From NCBI GenBank assembly GCA_041748175.1, contig JBGTDU010000145.1:1-6839 (forward strand): 6,839 nucleotides of DNA. The letters run 5' to 3'. The notes below the pieces were generated by a model. That model was not told the DNA's origin. It did not search any database and saw nothing but the letters and a program-made list of their open reading frames with translations. Positions 1-6,287 of the stretch are shown here, piece by piece. The translations under genes and the position numbers were made by a program. Numbering within the stretch: the first letter of the stretch is position 1; each line of letters begins with the position of its first letter. The stretch comes from JAHEJB01 sp041748175. Lineage in GTDB: Bacteria; Bacteroidota; Rhodothermia; Rhodothermales; Rubricoccaceae.

Positions 1-1018
1 CGCGCGCCGCGAGTGCCTGGGTCTCTGTTGCGATTTGCATCAGCGTCTTTGTGTCCGCATCCCGGATCACGGGCGTCACGAGGCCCTCATCGATGGCAAC
101 GGCCACGGCAACGTTTATACGGTGGTGGCGGTAGATCGCGCTCTCAGCCTCCATCCACGAGCTGTTGATGGCGGGATGCATTTTGAGAGCAAGGGCGCAC
201 GCCTTGGTAATGATGTCGTTGAAGGACACTTTGCCTTCCCCACGTGCTTCCGCGATTTCGTTTATCGAGACCCGGGCCGCTACTGCGTTTTCCATTTCTA
301 TCTCCATCGTGAGGTAGAAGTGAGGTGCCGTGAATTTGCTTTCCGCGAGGCGGCGGGCGATGGTCTTCCGCATCTGAGAGAGCGGAACGGCATCGAACTC
401 ACTTCCCGAGAAAGCAGGCTCTGGCGCGGGTGCCTTCGGAGCTGTATACGGCGGAGACGCCGGAGATGGGGAGGGCGCGTTCTTGGAGACGGGAAGCGGC
501 GCCGACGTACCACCTCCAAGAGCTGCCTGAACGTCGCGCTTTACAATTCGTCCATCGGGGCCGGTACCGGGGATTCCGCGAATGTCGATTCCGGCCTCTT
601 GCGCCATCATTCGCGCCAAAGGCGAAGCCTTCGTATCGCCATTGGCATGGACGGCTATGGTCTCCGCGGTTGCTCCATCGTCGGCTACCACGGTCTCGGG
701 TTTCGGTTCTTCGGATGCAGCGGCGGGCCGCGGCTGGGAGTCGCCAGCATACTGGGCCAACACGTCGTCGGGGCTCTCCCCGGGCTGGCCGAGCACGGCA
801 ATCAGGCCACCGATGACCACACTGGCGCCTTCAGCAACGACCTTTTTCAGCAAGACACCATCGTCGTACACCTCGAGGTCCATCGTGGCCTTGTCGGTCT
901 CTACTTGCGCAATGACATCCCCCGCCGAGACGGCGTCACCTTCCTCCGCGAGCCACGACACGAGGACACCCTCCTCCATCGTGTCGCTCATTTTGGGCAT
1001 TTCAACTGCGATGGCCAT
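1..1018 (-). CDS. pdhC: Pyruvate dehydrogenase E2, dihydrolipoamide acetyltransferase (3' end cut by window edge)
   Basis: Core component of the cytoplasmic pyruvate dehydrogenase complex; it carries the acetyl group on a lipoyl arm and transfers it to CoA. 339 codons are visible. A single N-terminal lipoyl domain spans about residues 3-78, with the lipoylated lysine K43 in ETDKATM. A Pro/Ala/Glu-rich linker follows. The peripheral subunit-binding domain spans about 130-164 (KASPLARMMAQEAG then GTGPDGRI), then a second Pro/Ala/Ser linker. The acyltransferase domain starts near 208 (PLSQMRKTIARRLAESK). The window ends before the catalytic His-x-x-x-Asp-Gly motif, so activity cannot be judged. 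The ATG at 1018 matches the usual lipoyl-domain start; only a weak purine run (AGAAGA) precedes it. It is the third gene of the operon, 181 bases after pdhB. A 2-oxoglutarate or branched-chain E2 is less likely given the pdhA/pdhB partners. Confidence 0.95.
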   Translation of the reverse strand, partial: MAIAVEMPKMSDTMEEGVLVSWLAEEGDAVSAGDVIAQVETDKATMDLEVYDDGVLLKKVVAEGASVVIGGLIAVLGQPGESPDDVLAQYAGDSQPRPAAASEEPKPETVVADDGATAETIAVHANGDTKASPLARMMAQEAGIDIRGIPGTGPDGRIVKRDVQAALGGGTSAPLPVSKNAPSPSPASPPYTAPKAPAPEPAFSGSEFDAVPLSQMRKTIARRLAESKFTAPHFYLTMEIEMENAVAARVSINEIAEARGEGKVSFNDIITKACALALKMHPAINSSWMEAESAIYRHHRINVAVAVAIDEGLVTPVIRDADTKTLMQIATETQALAAR

Positions 1019-1027
1019 TCTTCTAAA

Positions 1028-1048
1028 GTGAAAAGTGAAAAGTGAAAA
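1028..1048. repeat. Three perfect GTGAAAA heptamers before pdhC
   Basis: Three exact tandem copies of GTGAAAA, preceded by a partial unit (AAA, 1025-1027), lie ten bases upstream of the pdhC start. In the direction of pdhC transcription they read as repeated TTTTCAC. Two further heptamers of another type, ACTGAAT and ACTAAAT, lie at 1062-1075 in the same gap. No function is known to me. The array sits where a leader or ribosome-binding region of pdhC would be. Confidence 0.85.
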
Positions 1049-1074
1049 GGGTGACGTTGGGACTGAATACTAAA

Positions 1075-1098
1075 TGAGTTCCCCTACGTGGGAACTCA
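1075..1098. other. Perfect 9-bp hairpin between pdhB and pdhC
   Basis: TGAGTTCCC (1075-1083) and GGGAACTCA (1090-1098) are perfect inverted repeats separated by a six-base loop. In the minus-strand transcript the hairpin is followed by ATTTAGTATT, which is only mildly U-rich, so a strong intrinsic terminator is doubtful. Possible roles are partial attenuation between pdhB and pdhC, an RNA processing or stability site, or part of a dispersed palindromic repeat. The stem is seen directly; the role is inference. Confidence 0.6.
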
Positions 1099-1171
1099 AG
1101 TAGGCCCACCGTGGAAGGTCGGTCTGATCCTTGAGGCACGGCTGCACTCATATCGTTGGCGGAAAGTCCAT

Positions 1172-1199
1172 TTACACTTTACCCTTCACACTTTACAAT
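1172..1199. repeat. Four degenerate TTACACT heptamers abutting the pdhB stop
   Basis: Read on the plus strand the units are TTACACT, TTACCCT, TCACACT and TTACAAT, in exact seven-base phase, ending on the base next to the pdhB stop codon (1200-1202). In the mRNA sense they read as AGTGTAA-like units. They face the GTGAAAA array at 1028-1048 in roughly inverted orientation, so the 181-base gap is flanked by related heptamers. Confidence 0.7.
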
Positions 1200-2183
1200 T
1201 CAGTTGATGTACATGACTCGTTTCGCCGCAGCAATAACTCCGTCAACCGATGGCATCCATTCGGCGATGAGGTTCTTGGCATAGGGCGCTGGTGTGTCCT
1301 TCGTTGTTACTCGGGCGATGGGCGCATCGAGGTAGTCGAAGCAGCGGCTCTGAATCTGGAACGCGACTTCTGAGGCAATCCCGCCGAACGGGCTTGACTC
1401 GTCGACGATGACGAGGCGGTTGGTTTTTTGGACAGACTCGACGACGGCATCGAAGTCGAATGGCCGGATCGTGCGCGGATCGATAACGGTAGCCTCGTAG
1501 CCTTGTTTGGCGAGTTCTTCCGCAGCTTCCATCGCTAACCAGTAGCTCTTCGAGTGCGCGACGATCGTGATATCCTCGCCCTCGCGGGCGATGCGTGCCT
1601 TACCGATCGGCAACGTGTAATCCTTTGCGTCGGAGACCTCGCCCTTCGTCCCAAACATGAGCTCGGATTCGAGGAAGAGTACCGGGTCGTCGTCGCGGAT
1701 GGCGCTTTTGAGGAGACCCTTCGCGTCGTCGGGGTTGGATGGCGCGATGACTTTCAAGCCGGGGACGTTGGCATAGAAGGGCTCAACTGAATTCGAGTGC
1801 GTGGCGCCTAGCTGGCCGGCGCCACCGTTTCCTCCACGAAAGACAATGGGCACCTTTACTTGTCCGCCACTCATATAGCGCACCTTCGCCGCGTTCGAGA
1901 CGATCTGATCGAAGCATACGAATGTGAAATTCCACGTCATGAACTCAATGATCGGGCGGAGCCCCATCATTGCCGCCCCGACACCAAGCCCGGCAAAGCC
2001 GTTTTCCGAGATCGGAGTATCAATGATGCGCTTTGGTCCAAACTTCTCCAGCATCCCCTGAGAGACCTTGTACGCGCCGTCGTACTCGGCCACCTCCTCC
2101 CCCATCAGGAACACGTTTTCATCGCGTTCCATTTCCTCGGTCATAGCCTCGCGGAGAGCTTCTCTAAGTTGCAATTCAGGCAT
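1200..2183 (-). CDS. pdhB: Pyruvate dehydrogenase E1 component, beta subunit
   Basis: Beta subunit of the thiamine-diphosphate-dependent E1 heterotetramer, which decarboxylates pyruvate and reductively acetylates the lipoyl group of E2. At 327 residues it is the standard length for a stand-alone E1 beta, without the N-terminal lipoyl fusion found in many alphaproteobacteria. The start MPELQLREALREAM is typical. The cofactor-contacting glutamate is E60 in DTPISENGFAGLGVGAA, and the GGNGGAGQLGATHSN segment (about 117-131) carries the conserved active-site histidine H129. The C-terminal transketolase-like domain runs from about 190, ending in DTPAPYAKNL and the final helix. The IVDESSPFGG segment (258-268) lacks the EEGW-type wording of many pyruvate E1 betas and somewhat recalls acetoin/2-oxoacid dehydrogenase betas. 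The partner E1 alpha still favours pyruvate. No Shine-Dalgarno is visible before the ATG. Confidence 0.96.
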   Translation of the reverse strand: MPELQLREALREAMTEEMERDENVFLMGEEVAEYDGAYKVSQGMLEKFGPKRIIDTPISENGFAGLGVGAAMMGLRPIIEFMTWNFTFVCFDQIVSNAAKVRYMSGGQVKVPIVFRGGNGGAGQLGATHSNSVEPFYANVPGLKVIAPSNPDDAKGLLKSAIRDDDPVLFLESELMFGTKGEVSDAKDYTLPIGKARIAREGEDITIVAHSKSYWLAMEAAEELAKQGYEATVIDPRTIRPFDFDAVVESVQKTNRLVIVDESSPFGGIASEVAFQIQSRCFDYLDAPIARVTTKDTPAPYAKNLIAEWMPSVDGVIAAAKRVMYIN

Positions 2184-2200
2184 GGGATGTAAAGAGAAAT

Positions 2201-2256
2201 ACGGAATACGGATTACGCATTAGGATAAATCGTATTCCGTAAGATGTATTGCGTAA
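2201..2256. repeat. Eight-unit heptamer array with internal inverted repeats, pdhA/pdhB gap
   Basis: Eight consecutive heptamers in one phase fill most of the 96-base gap. The first three read ACGGAAT, ACGGATT and ACGCATT on the plus strand; the later ones match the same family on the minus strand (TTACGCA, TTACGGA). This makes an 11-bp perfect inverted repeat, TACGGAATACG (2200-2210) with CGTATTCCGTA (2231-2241), and a second one, TTACGCA (2213-2219) with TGCGTAA (2250-2256). The two arm pairs interleave, so they cannot both close in a simple nested fold. The array lies in the leader of pdhB. Function unknown. Confidence 0.8.
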
Positions 2257-2279
2257 GGGTGCGTTGGGCGAAAGTACTG

Positions 2280-3389
2280 CTACACTAAAAACGGATAATC
2301 AGTCTGCGAATACACGTCCTCGTACATCGTTTCGATCTCGGGGAGCGGGCTGTTCTCCGCAAACTCTACGGCCGCCATCACTTCGGCTTTCGCCTCTTCG
2401 TCCACCTCATCGAGCTGCTCAATCGTCGCCAACTCGTTTTTGACGATGTACTGCTTGACACGGAGGATCGGGTCTTCGTCCTTCTTCGCCTCCAACTCCT
2501 CCTTCGTGCGGTATTTCTGGGGATCGGACATCGAGTGACCACGATAACGGTAGGTGCGCATTTCGACGAGCGCAGGTTTACCCGCGCGGGCCTCATCGGC
2601 CAGCTCCCTCATCGCGTGGTAGACCTCGAACAAGTCCATCCCATCAACGATAGCGCCGGTCATCCCATAGGAATAGGCTTGCCTGTAGAGCTCCGGCTCG
2701 GCCGTCGAGCGCTCTACCGACGTGCCCATCGCGTACTCGTTGTTCTCGACAATCAACAGAACGGGCAGCTCGTACAGCGCGGCGAGGTTTGCGGCTTCGT
2801 GGAAGGAGCCCTGGTTGATCGCACCATCGCCGAAGTAGGTGAGGCAGCATCCCCCTGTCTCCTTGTATTGCAGCGCGAAGGCCATTCCCACGCCCACAGG
2901 GATTTGCCCACCGACAATTCCGTGCCCACCGTAAAAGCTCTTCTCCACATCAAAGAAGTGCATCGAGCCGCCTTTTCCGCGGGAGCAGCCATCAATTTTA
3001 CCATAGAGTTCCGCCATCCCCGCCTTCGAACTCATCCCGCGCGCCAGTGCTAGCCCATGGTCGCGGTAGGCAGTAATGATGGGGTCATCCGGGCGCGTTG
3101 CCCAGACCGAGCCGACCGAAACGGCCTCCTGCCCAATGTAGAGGTGAAGGAACCCGGCGATTTTCTGCCGCCCGTACATCTGTGCGGCGCGCTCCTCGAA
3201 GCGCCGTTGCAAGAGCATGTTGCGGTACATGTCCAGCAGCGTATCCGGTTCGATGCCGAGACTCTCGTGGGTGTGGCCGCTATCGAAATACCGACGGAAA
3301 TTCCCGGGCTCCGCCATGAATTCGTGCGCCGCTCCATTGTGCGACGTCGCGGAAGGCTTCTTCGATTTCGTTGTCGTTTTTACGGCCAT
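2280..3389 (-). CDS. pdhA: Pyruvate dehydrogenase E1 component, alpha subunit
   Basis: Alpha subunit of E1; it binds thiamine diphosphate and Mg2+ and starts the decarboxylation of pyruvate. 369 residues, close to the mitochondrial-type E1 alpha. Residues 1-30 are a Lys/Ser/Thr-rich, poorly conserved tail. The core begins near 50 (LLDMYRNMLLQRRFEERAAQ) and includes GFLHLYIGQEA (79-89) and AYRDHG (107-112). The thiamine diphosphate motif starts at GDG 187-189 and ends at NN 216-217. The phosphorylation-loop-like segment YRYRGHSMSDP (280-290) binds cofactor and is very close to the eukaryotic sequence. The end PYPFLV-like tail is common in this group. The protein begins with MAVKTTTKSK; no clear Shine-Dalgarno precedes it. 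First gene of the pdhABC operon, so the operon promoter should lie in 3390-3566. A branched-chain E1 alpha is less likely given the loop sequence. Confidence 0.96.
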   Translation of the reverse strand: MAVKTTTKSKKPSATSHNGAAHEFMAEPGNFRRYFDSGHTHESLGIEPDTLLDMYRNMLLQRRFEERAAQMYGRQKIAGFLHLYIGQEAVSVGSVWATRPDDPIITAYRDHGLALARGMSSKAGMAELYGKIDGCSRGKGGSMHFFDVEKSFYGGHGIVGGQIPVGVGMAFALQYKETGGCCLTYFGDGAINQGSFHEAANLAALYELPVLLIVENNEYAMGTSVERSTAEPELYRQAYSYGMTGAIVDGMDLFEVYHAMRELADEARAGKPALVEMRTYRYRGHSMSDPQKYRTKEELEAKKDEDPILRVKQYIVKNELATIEQLDEVDEEAKAEVMAAVEFAENSPLPEIETMYEDVYSQTDYPFLV

Positions 3390-3566
3390 GCCTTACCGTG
3401 GGTGGATGAGTCCTTTCGCGTTCGATAGGGTGATTCCGAAGGTTGAAATATACGGTTTGGTAAAGCGCTATCGTTGGCCGAAAAACGGATCGCAGCCGTA
3501 TCCTTGTGATCCTTTCTTGTCGCCACGTTGCTCGTCCCTTCCCCTCTACCCACGCCCAATGTGCCG
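3390..3566. promoter_or_regulatory. Divergent promoter region between pdhA and the glycosyltransferase gene
   Basis: This 177-base gap must hold the start signals for both divergent genes, which is a positional argument. On the minus strand a TATATT (3447-3452), about 60 bases before the pdhA ATG, could act as a -10 element and also resembles the Bacteroidota -7 motif TAnnTTTG with one mismatch. I find no convincing -35 or -33 partner for it. On the plus strand the last 60 bases are pyrimidine-rich with no Shine-Dalgarno. No heptamer array or strong palindrome is present, unlike the same-strand gaps. Confidence 0.4.
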
Positions 3567-4307
3567 ATGGCCGCGAATGCGGACGGTCTTCGTGCGGTCG
3601 TCGTTATACCAACGTACAACGAGGCGCGCAATATCGGGGCAATCCTCCGGCACGTGATGGCGCTGGAAGGCGGGCTCTCGGTGGTGGTCGTGGATGATGG
3701 TTCGCCGGACGGGACAGCGAATCAGGTGCGGACGATCCAGGAGCAATTTCCGGAACGCATCCGAATGATCGAGCGGGCTGGTAAGCAGGGCCTCGGAACC
3801 GCTTATCTGGACGGATTTCGATGGGCGCTGGACGAGGGCTTCGAGTACATCTGCGAGATGGACGCAGATTTCTCCCACGACCCGGATGACCTGTCTGTCC
3901 TGATCGAAGCGTGTCGCAACGGTGCTGATCTCGCTATCGGAAGCCGCTACAAGGGCGGCGTCCGGGTAGTCGATTGGCCACTGTCCAGGTTGATACTTTC
4001 TTACGGTGCCGGCGTCTACACGCGCATGATCACACGGCTTCCCGTTCGCGACGTAACAGCTGGCTTCAAGTGCTTTCGTCGCGCAGTGCTCGAGGCAATC
4101 GATTTCGAAGCCGTCAAGTCGAATGGCTACTCCTTTCAGATTGAGATGAATTACCGGGCGTGGAAGCGCGGTTTCAAACTCATCGAAGTACCAATCGTTT
4201 TCACCGAGCGTGCGGAAGGCCAGAGCAAGATGAGCAAATCCATCGTGCGTGAGGCCATGCGAAAGGTTTGGGAATTGCGATGGCAGGATATCAGTGGCCG
4301 ACTTTAG
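3567..4307 (+). CDS. Family 2 glycosyltransferase, polyprenol-phosphate mannose synthase (DPM1) type
   Basis: Predicted to move a sugar, probably mannose from GDP-mannose, onto a polyprenyl phosphate at the inner face of the membrane. The GT-A fold motifs are in order: VVVIPTYNEARNI (11-23), VVVDDGSPDGT (40-50), GLGTAYLDGF (75-84), the metal-binding MDADFSHDP (98-106, DAD at 99-101), AIGSRYKGG (123-131), RDVTAGFKCF (161-170), NGYSFQIEMNYRAW (186-199) and EGQSKMS (217-223). At 246 residues it has the short soluble form, with no C-terminal membrane or GtrA-like domain. The sugar donor cannot be fixed from sequence alone; glucose or another hexose is possible. The ATG at 3567 is chosen because it sits just before the conserved core. 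In-frame TTG (3528) and GTG (3561) would add 13 or 2 low-complexity residues. It converges on the lipoprotein gene with 21 bases between stops. Confidence 0.92.
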   Translation: MAANADGLRAVVVIPTYNEARNIGAILRHVMALEGGLSVVVVDDGSPDGTANQVRTIQEQFPERIRMIERAGKQGLGTAYLDGFRWALDEGFEYICEMDADFSHDPDDLSVLIEACRNGADLAIGSRYKGGVRVVDWPLSRLILSYGAGVYTRMITRLPVRDVTAGFKCFRRAVLEAIDFEAVKSNGYSFQIEMNYRAWKRGFKLIEVPIVFTERAEGQSKMSKSIVREAMRKVWELRWQDISGRL

Positions 4308-4328
4308 CGCAGGCGCGCGGATGCCGGT

Positions 4329-4826
4329 CTATTCGATCAGGAGGTCCCCGTACGTTACGGGTTCGCCTCGGTTATCGAAGAGAATGAGACGCCATAATTC
4401 CCCCGCCTGCGCTCCGAGAATTTCGCTGACGAAGAATGCATACGTCTGGAATCCGCCGCCTGGGATTGACTCGAAAGCGCTGAGTGCGATTCGACCGCCG
4501 GTTCCGTCCCGCGCCACAAGTTGCAAACCGCCGGGAATTCCTGCCGTTGTCAAAACCTCTATCGTTACCACTTCTGAAGCAGCGATTCGGGCAGGGTTGG
4601 GTGAAGCGCGCCGATTGACAACGAACCCGCTCGTGGCATAAATCGGAGCGGTGCGCCAGTCATCCGGGTCGTTCTCGCCGTTGAGCGGAGTCATGCCATC
4701 GTCCGTGCGGAAGATGCCGGACGGGATTGCACCCGCCGCTACGCGGAAATCGGATTGGCCGTTGTCCGCGTCACAGCCCCCAAGGATTAGCAGAGCAAGG
4801 AAAACAGCAGAGGGGGTGCGTATCAT
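4329..4826 (-). CDS. Small lipoprotein of unknown function
   Basis: A 165-residue protein with a clear lipoprotein signal: MIRT, a hydrophobic stretch (VFLALLIL) and a lipobox LGGC with the acylated cysteine at C18. The next residues, DADNGQSD, are acidic; in Bacteroidota such patches can mark export to the cell surface, but this is only suggestive here. The mature part alternates hydrophobic residues in short strands (EVVTIEVL 85-92, LQLVARD 101-107, FQTYAFFV 126-133, LWRLILFD 144-151, VTYGDLLI 157-164), which suggests a beta-sandwich. Gly and Asp are abundant and there are no further cysteines. I do not recognise the family. At 165 residues it is too short for a BtuF-type binding protein. 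It is divergent from the ATPase gene with as little as 18 bases between starts, and convergent with the glycosyltransferase. No Shine-Dalgarno is seen. Confidence 0.8.
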   Translation of the reverse strand: MIRTPSAVFLALLILGGCDADNGQSDFRVAAGAIPSGIFRTDDGMTPLNGENDPDDWRTAPIYATSGFVVNRRASPNPARIAASEVVTIEVLTTAGIPGGLQLVARDGTGGRIALSAFESIPGGGFQTYAFFVSEILGAQAGELWRLILFDNRGEPVTYGDLLIE

Positions 4827-4844
4827 CGTTTACGGCTTTCTTGA

Positions 4845-5666
4845 GTGCTCCCAACACAGTCAACGTTGCCTCCGGTTCCCATTCCTCCCGTGCCTTCTCC
4901 TGCGTTTTCAGCCGCCGGCCTGTGCGTTCAGCTTGGAGGCACGCCAATTTTGCACGACCTCTCGTTTTCGATCCCGGCGGGGCAATGGATCGGCCTACTG
5001 GGGCCAAACGGGAGTGGGAAAACGACGCTTTTGAAGACACTGGGCGGTCTTCTTCCCTTCTCGGGGAGTCTCAACCTCCAGTCAAAGCCGATGGCGTTCT
5101 GGAAGGATCGCGAACGTGCGCAAAAAGTTGCCTTTGTTCGGCAGCACCCTTCGCTAGACTTCGATTTTTCCGTGGAAGAGGTGGTCGCGCTGGGTCTTGC
5201 GCCTCACCTTGGTTGGCTCGAACGGCCATCTGCGGCACAATGCAATCACGTCCGGTCCGCTCTGGCCGACACTGATTTGACCACGCTGGCCGAACGTCCC
5301 GTTTCAACGCTCTCCGGCGGCGAGCAACAGCGGGTCCAACTCGCACAGGCACTGGCGCAGGACTCCCCGATCTTTTTGCTCGACGAGCCAACGGCGCATC
5401 TCGACGTGCATCATCAGTATGACCTGATGGAACGCATCGCGGCATTGGTTCGGGCGGGGCGGACTGTGGTGGCGGCCTTTCACGATCTCGCCTTCTCCGC
5501 AAGGTATGCGGACCGGCTTCTGATTTTGAACAACGGCAAACTCGAAGCCGACGGCCCGCCAGAGAACGTGCTCACCTCCGACCTCATCCGGAGAGTTTTC
5601 AAAATGGAAGCCAACGTCTCGGCAAGTGAAGACGGCTTTCAGGTCCGGTATCTTTCACCCGTTTAG
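4845..5666 (+). CDS. ABC transporter ATP-binding protein, FecE/HmuV/BtuD type (iron-chelate or cobalamin uptake)
   Basis: ATPase subunit that powers import of a metal chelate through an inner-membrane permease. All motifs are intact: Walker A GPNGSGKT (53-60), Q-loop Q100, signature LSGGEQQR (156-163), Walker B IFLLDEP (176-182), D-loop HLD (185-187) and switch histidine H213. The EEVVALGLAPHLGWLERPSA segment (111-130) is typical of siderophore/haem/B12 importers. The corrinoid adenosyltransferase 57 bases downstream makes B12 (BtuD role) the best guess, but no permease or binding protein gene is adjacent. The start is uncertain. GTG 4845 gives a Pro-rich 20-residue lead; GTG 4890 would begin just before the domain (VPSPAFSAAGL) and leave more room for divergent promoters. 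Neither has a Shine-Dalgarno. Confidence is high for the family, moderate for the substrate. Confidence 0.92.
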   Translation: MLPTQSTLPPVPIPPVPSPAFSAAGLCVQLGGTPILHDLSFSIPAGQWIGLLGPNGSGKTTLLKTLGGLLPFSGSLNLQSKPMAFWKDRERAQKVAFVRQHPSLDFDFSVEEVVALGLAPHLGWLERPSAAQCNHVRSALADTDLTTLAERPVSTLSGGEQQRVQLAQALAQDSPIFLLDEPTAHLDVHHQYDLMERIAALVRAGRTVVAAFHDLAFSARYADRLLILNNGKLEADGPPENVLTSDLIRRVFKMEANVSASEDGFQVRYLSPV

Positions 5667-5679
5667 CGCAACACCTGTT

Positions 5680-5707
5680 ACGCGATACGAAATACGCAAT
5701 ACGCAAT
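5680..5707. repeat. Four ACGNNAT heptamers between ATPase and adenosyltransferase genes
   Basis: ACGCGAT, ACGAAAT, ACGCAAT and ACGCAAT run in exact seven-base phase, 13 bases after the ATPase stop and 16 bases before the adenosyltransferase ATG. The unit is the same family as the array in the pdhA/pdhB gap more than 3 kb away. It occupies about half of the 57-base gap and would lie in the mRNA leader or intercistronic spacer. No known function. Confidence 0.85.
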
Positions 5708-5723
5708 TCAATTAATCAACCCG

Positions 5724-6287
5724 ATGAAAGTCTACACCAAAACCGGCGATGACGGCACGACGGGCCTGTTCGGCGGGGATCGAGTGTCGAAGACTCATCC
5801 GCGCATTGCCGCCTACGGAACCGTTGATGAGACGAACGCCGTCGTTGGGCAGACCCGCATTTGTCTCGAAGGCACACCCTGGGAATTGCGGACAGATGCC
5901 ATGCTTGGTCGGATACAGGAGGAGCTGTTCGTGCTTGGCGGCGACCTGGCCTCGCCCGGAGATGTGAAGTACGCCGTGCCGCGCATCGAAACGCATCACA
6001 TCGCGTTGCTCGAGCGCGAGATTGATGCGATGGATGCGGACCTCTCGCCTCTCAAGCATTTCATCCTGCCCGGAGGTCATCCCGCGGCCGGTATGCTGCA
6101 TATCGCCCGGACGGTTTGCCGGCGCGCGGAGCGCGATACAATCTTGGCAGCCGAGTCCGAAGACATTTCGGCTGAGGCCATCCACTACCTCAACCGGCTG
6201 TCCGACTTCTTCTTCGTTCTCTCGCGCTGGGTGAACCACCAGGCAGGAGTCGCGGACACGGAGTGGATTCCGGTCAAACGTGAATGA
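5724..6287 (+). CDS. pduO: PduO-type cob(I)alamin adenosyltransferase
   Basis: Transfers the 5'-deoxyadenosyl group of ATP to cob(I)alamin, making adenosylcobalamin; cytoplasmic, normally a trimer of five-helix bundles. The 187 residues match the single-domain PduO/MMAB form. The N-terminal ATP-binding segment TKTGDDGTTGLFGGDRVSK (5-23) is intact, followed by GTVDETNAVVG (32-42, with the conserved D35), IQEELFVLGGDLA (64-76), FILPGG (113-118), the Arg-rich ARTVCRRAER (128-137) and YLNRLSDFFFVLSRW (155-169). The ATG at 5724 begins directly before the motif and is certain. It is probably cotranscribed with the ATPase 57 bases upstream, linking uptake and activation of corrinoids. The product would serve B12-dependent mutases or a class II ribonucleotide reductase elsewhere. 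No riboswitch is visible in the short gap. The stop TGA overlaps an ATG (TGATG), which starts a doubtful small frame. Confidence 0.96.
   Translation: MKVYTKTGDDGTTGLFGGDRVSKTHPRIAAYGTVDETNAVVGQTRICLEGTPWELRTDAMLGRIQEELFVLGGDLASPGDVKYAVPRIETHHIALLEREIDAMDADLSPLKHFILPGGHPAAGMLHIARTVCRRAERDTILAAESEDISAEAIHYLNRLSDFFFVLSRWVNHQAGVADTEWIPVKRE

Noticed and set aside
35..1045. Long plus-strand open frame (336 codons) across pdhC
   Set aside because: It lies antisense to a clear E2 gene whose lipoyl and subunit-binding domains are recognisable. The antisense product has biased, Arg/His/Gly-rich composition and no known motif.
1023..1151. 42-residue minus-strand frame between pdhB and pdhC
   Set aside because: Its sequence is made largely of the hairpin and heptamer array, ending in a Phe/Thr/Leu repeat encoded by GTGAAAA units. 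It looks like a by-product of the repeats.
1028..2256. CRISPR-like array from the repeated units
   Set aside because: Units are seven bases, contiguous and without spacers, and no cas gene is present.
2535..3053. Plus-strand open frame across pdhA
   Set aside because: Antisense to the thiamine-diphosphate-binding core of E1 alpha; no motif of its own.
4308..4328. Terminator between the convergent glycosyltransferase and lipoprotein genes
   Set aside because: The 21-base gap has only a GCGC/GCGC microrepeat, with no stable stem or T-run on either strand.
4395..4626. T9SS-like sorting segment in the lipoprotein (SPNPA followed by alternating strands)
   Set aside because: The resemblance is to a few residues only, it lies mid-protein rather than at the C-terminus, and the protein already has a lipoprotein signal.
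5071..5502. Minus-strand open frame within the ATPase gene
   Set aside because: Arg/Pro-rich translation opposite intact Walker and signature motifs; a codon-bias shadow.
5667..5723. Cobalamin riboswitch before the adenosyltransferase
   Set aside because: The gap is only 57 bases, far too short for the cobalamin aptamer, and is filled mostly by the heptamer array.
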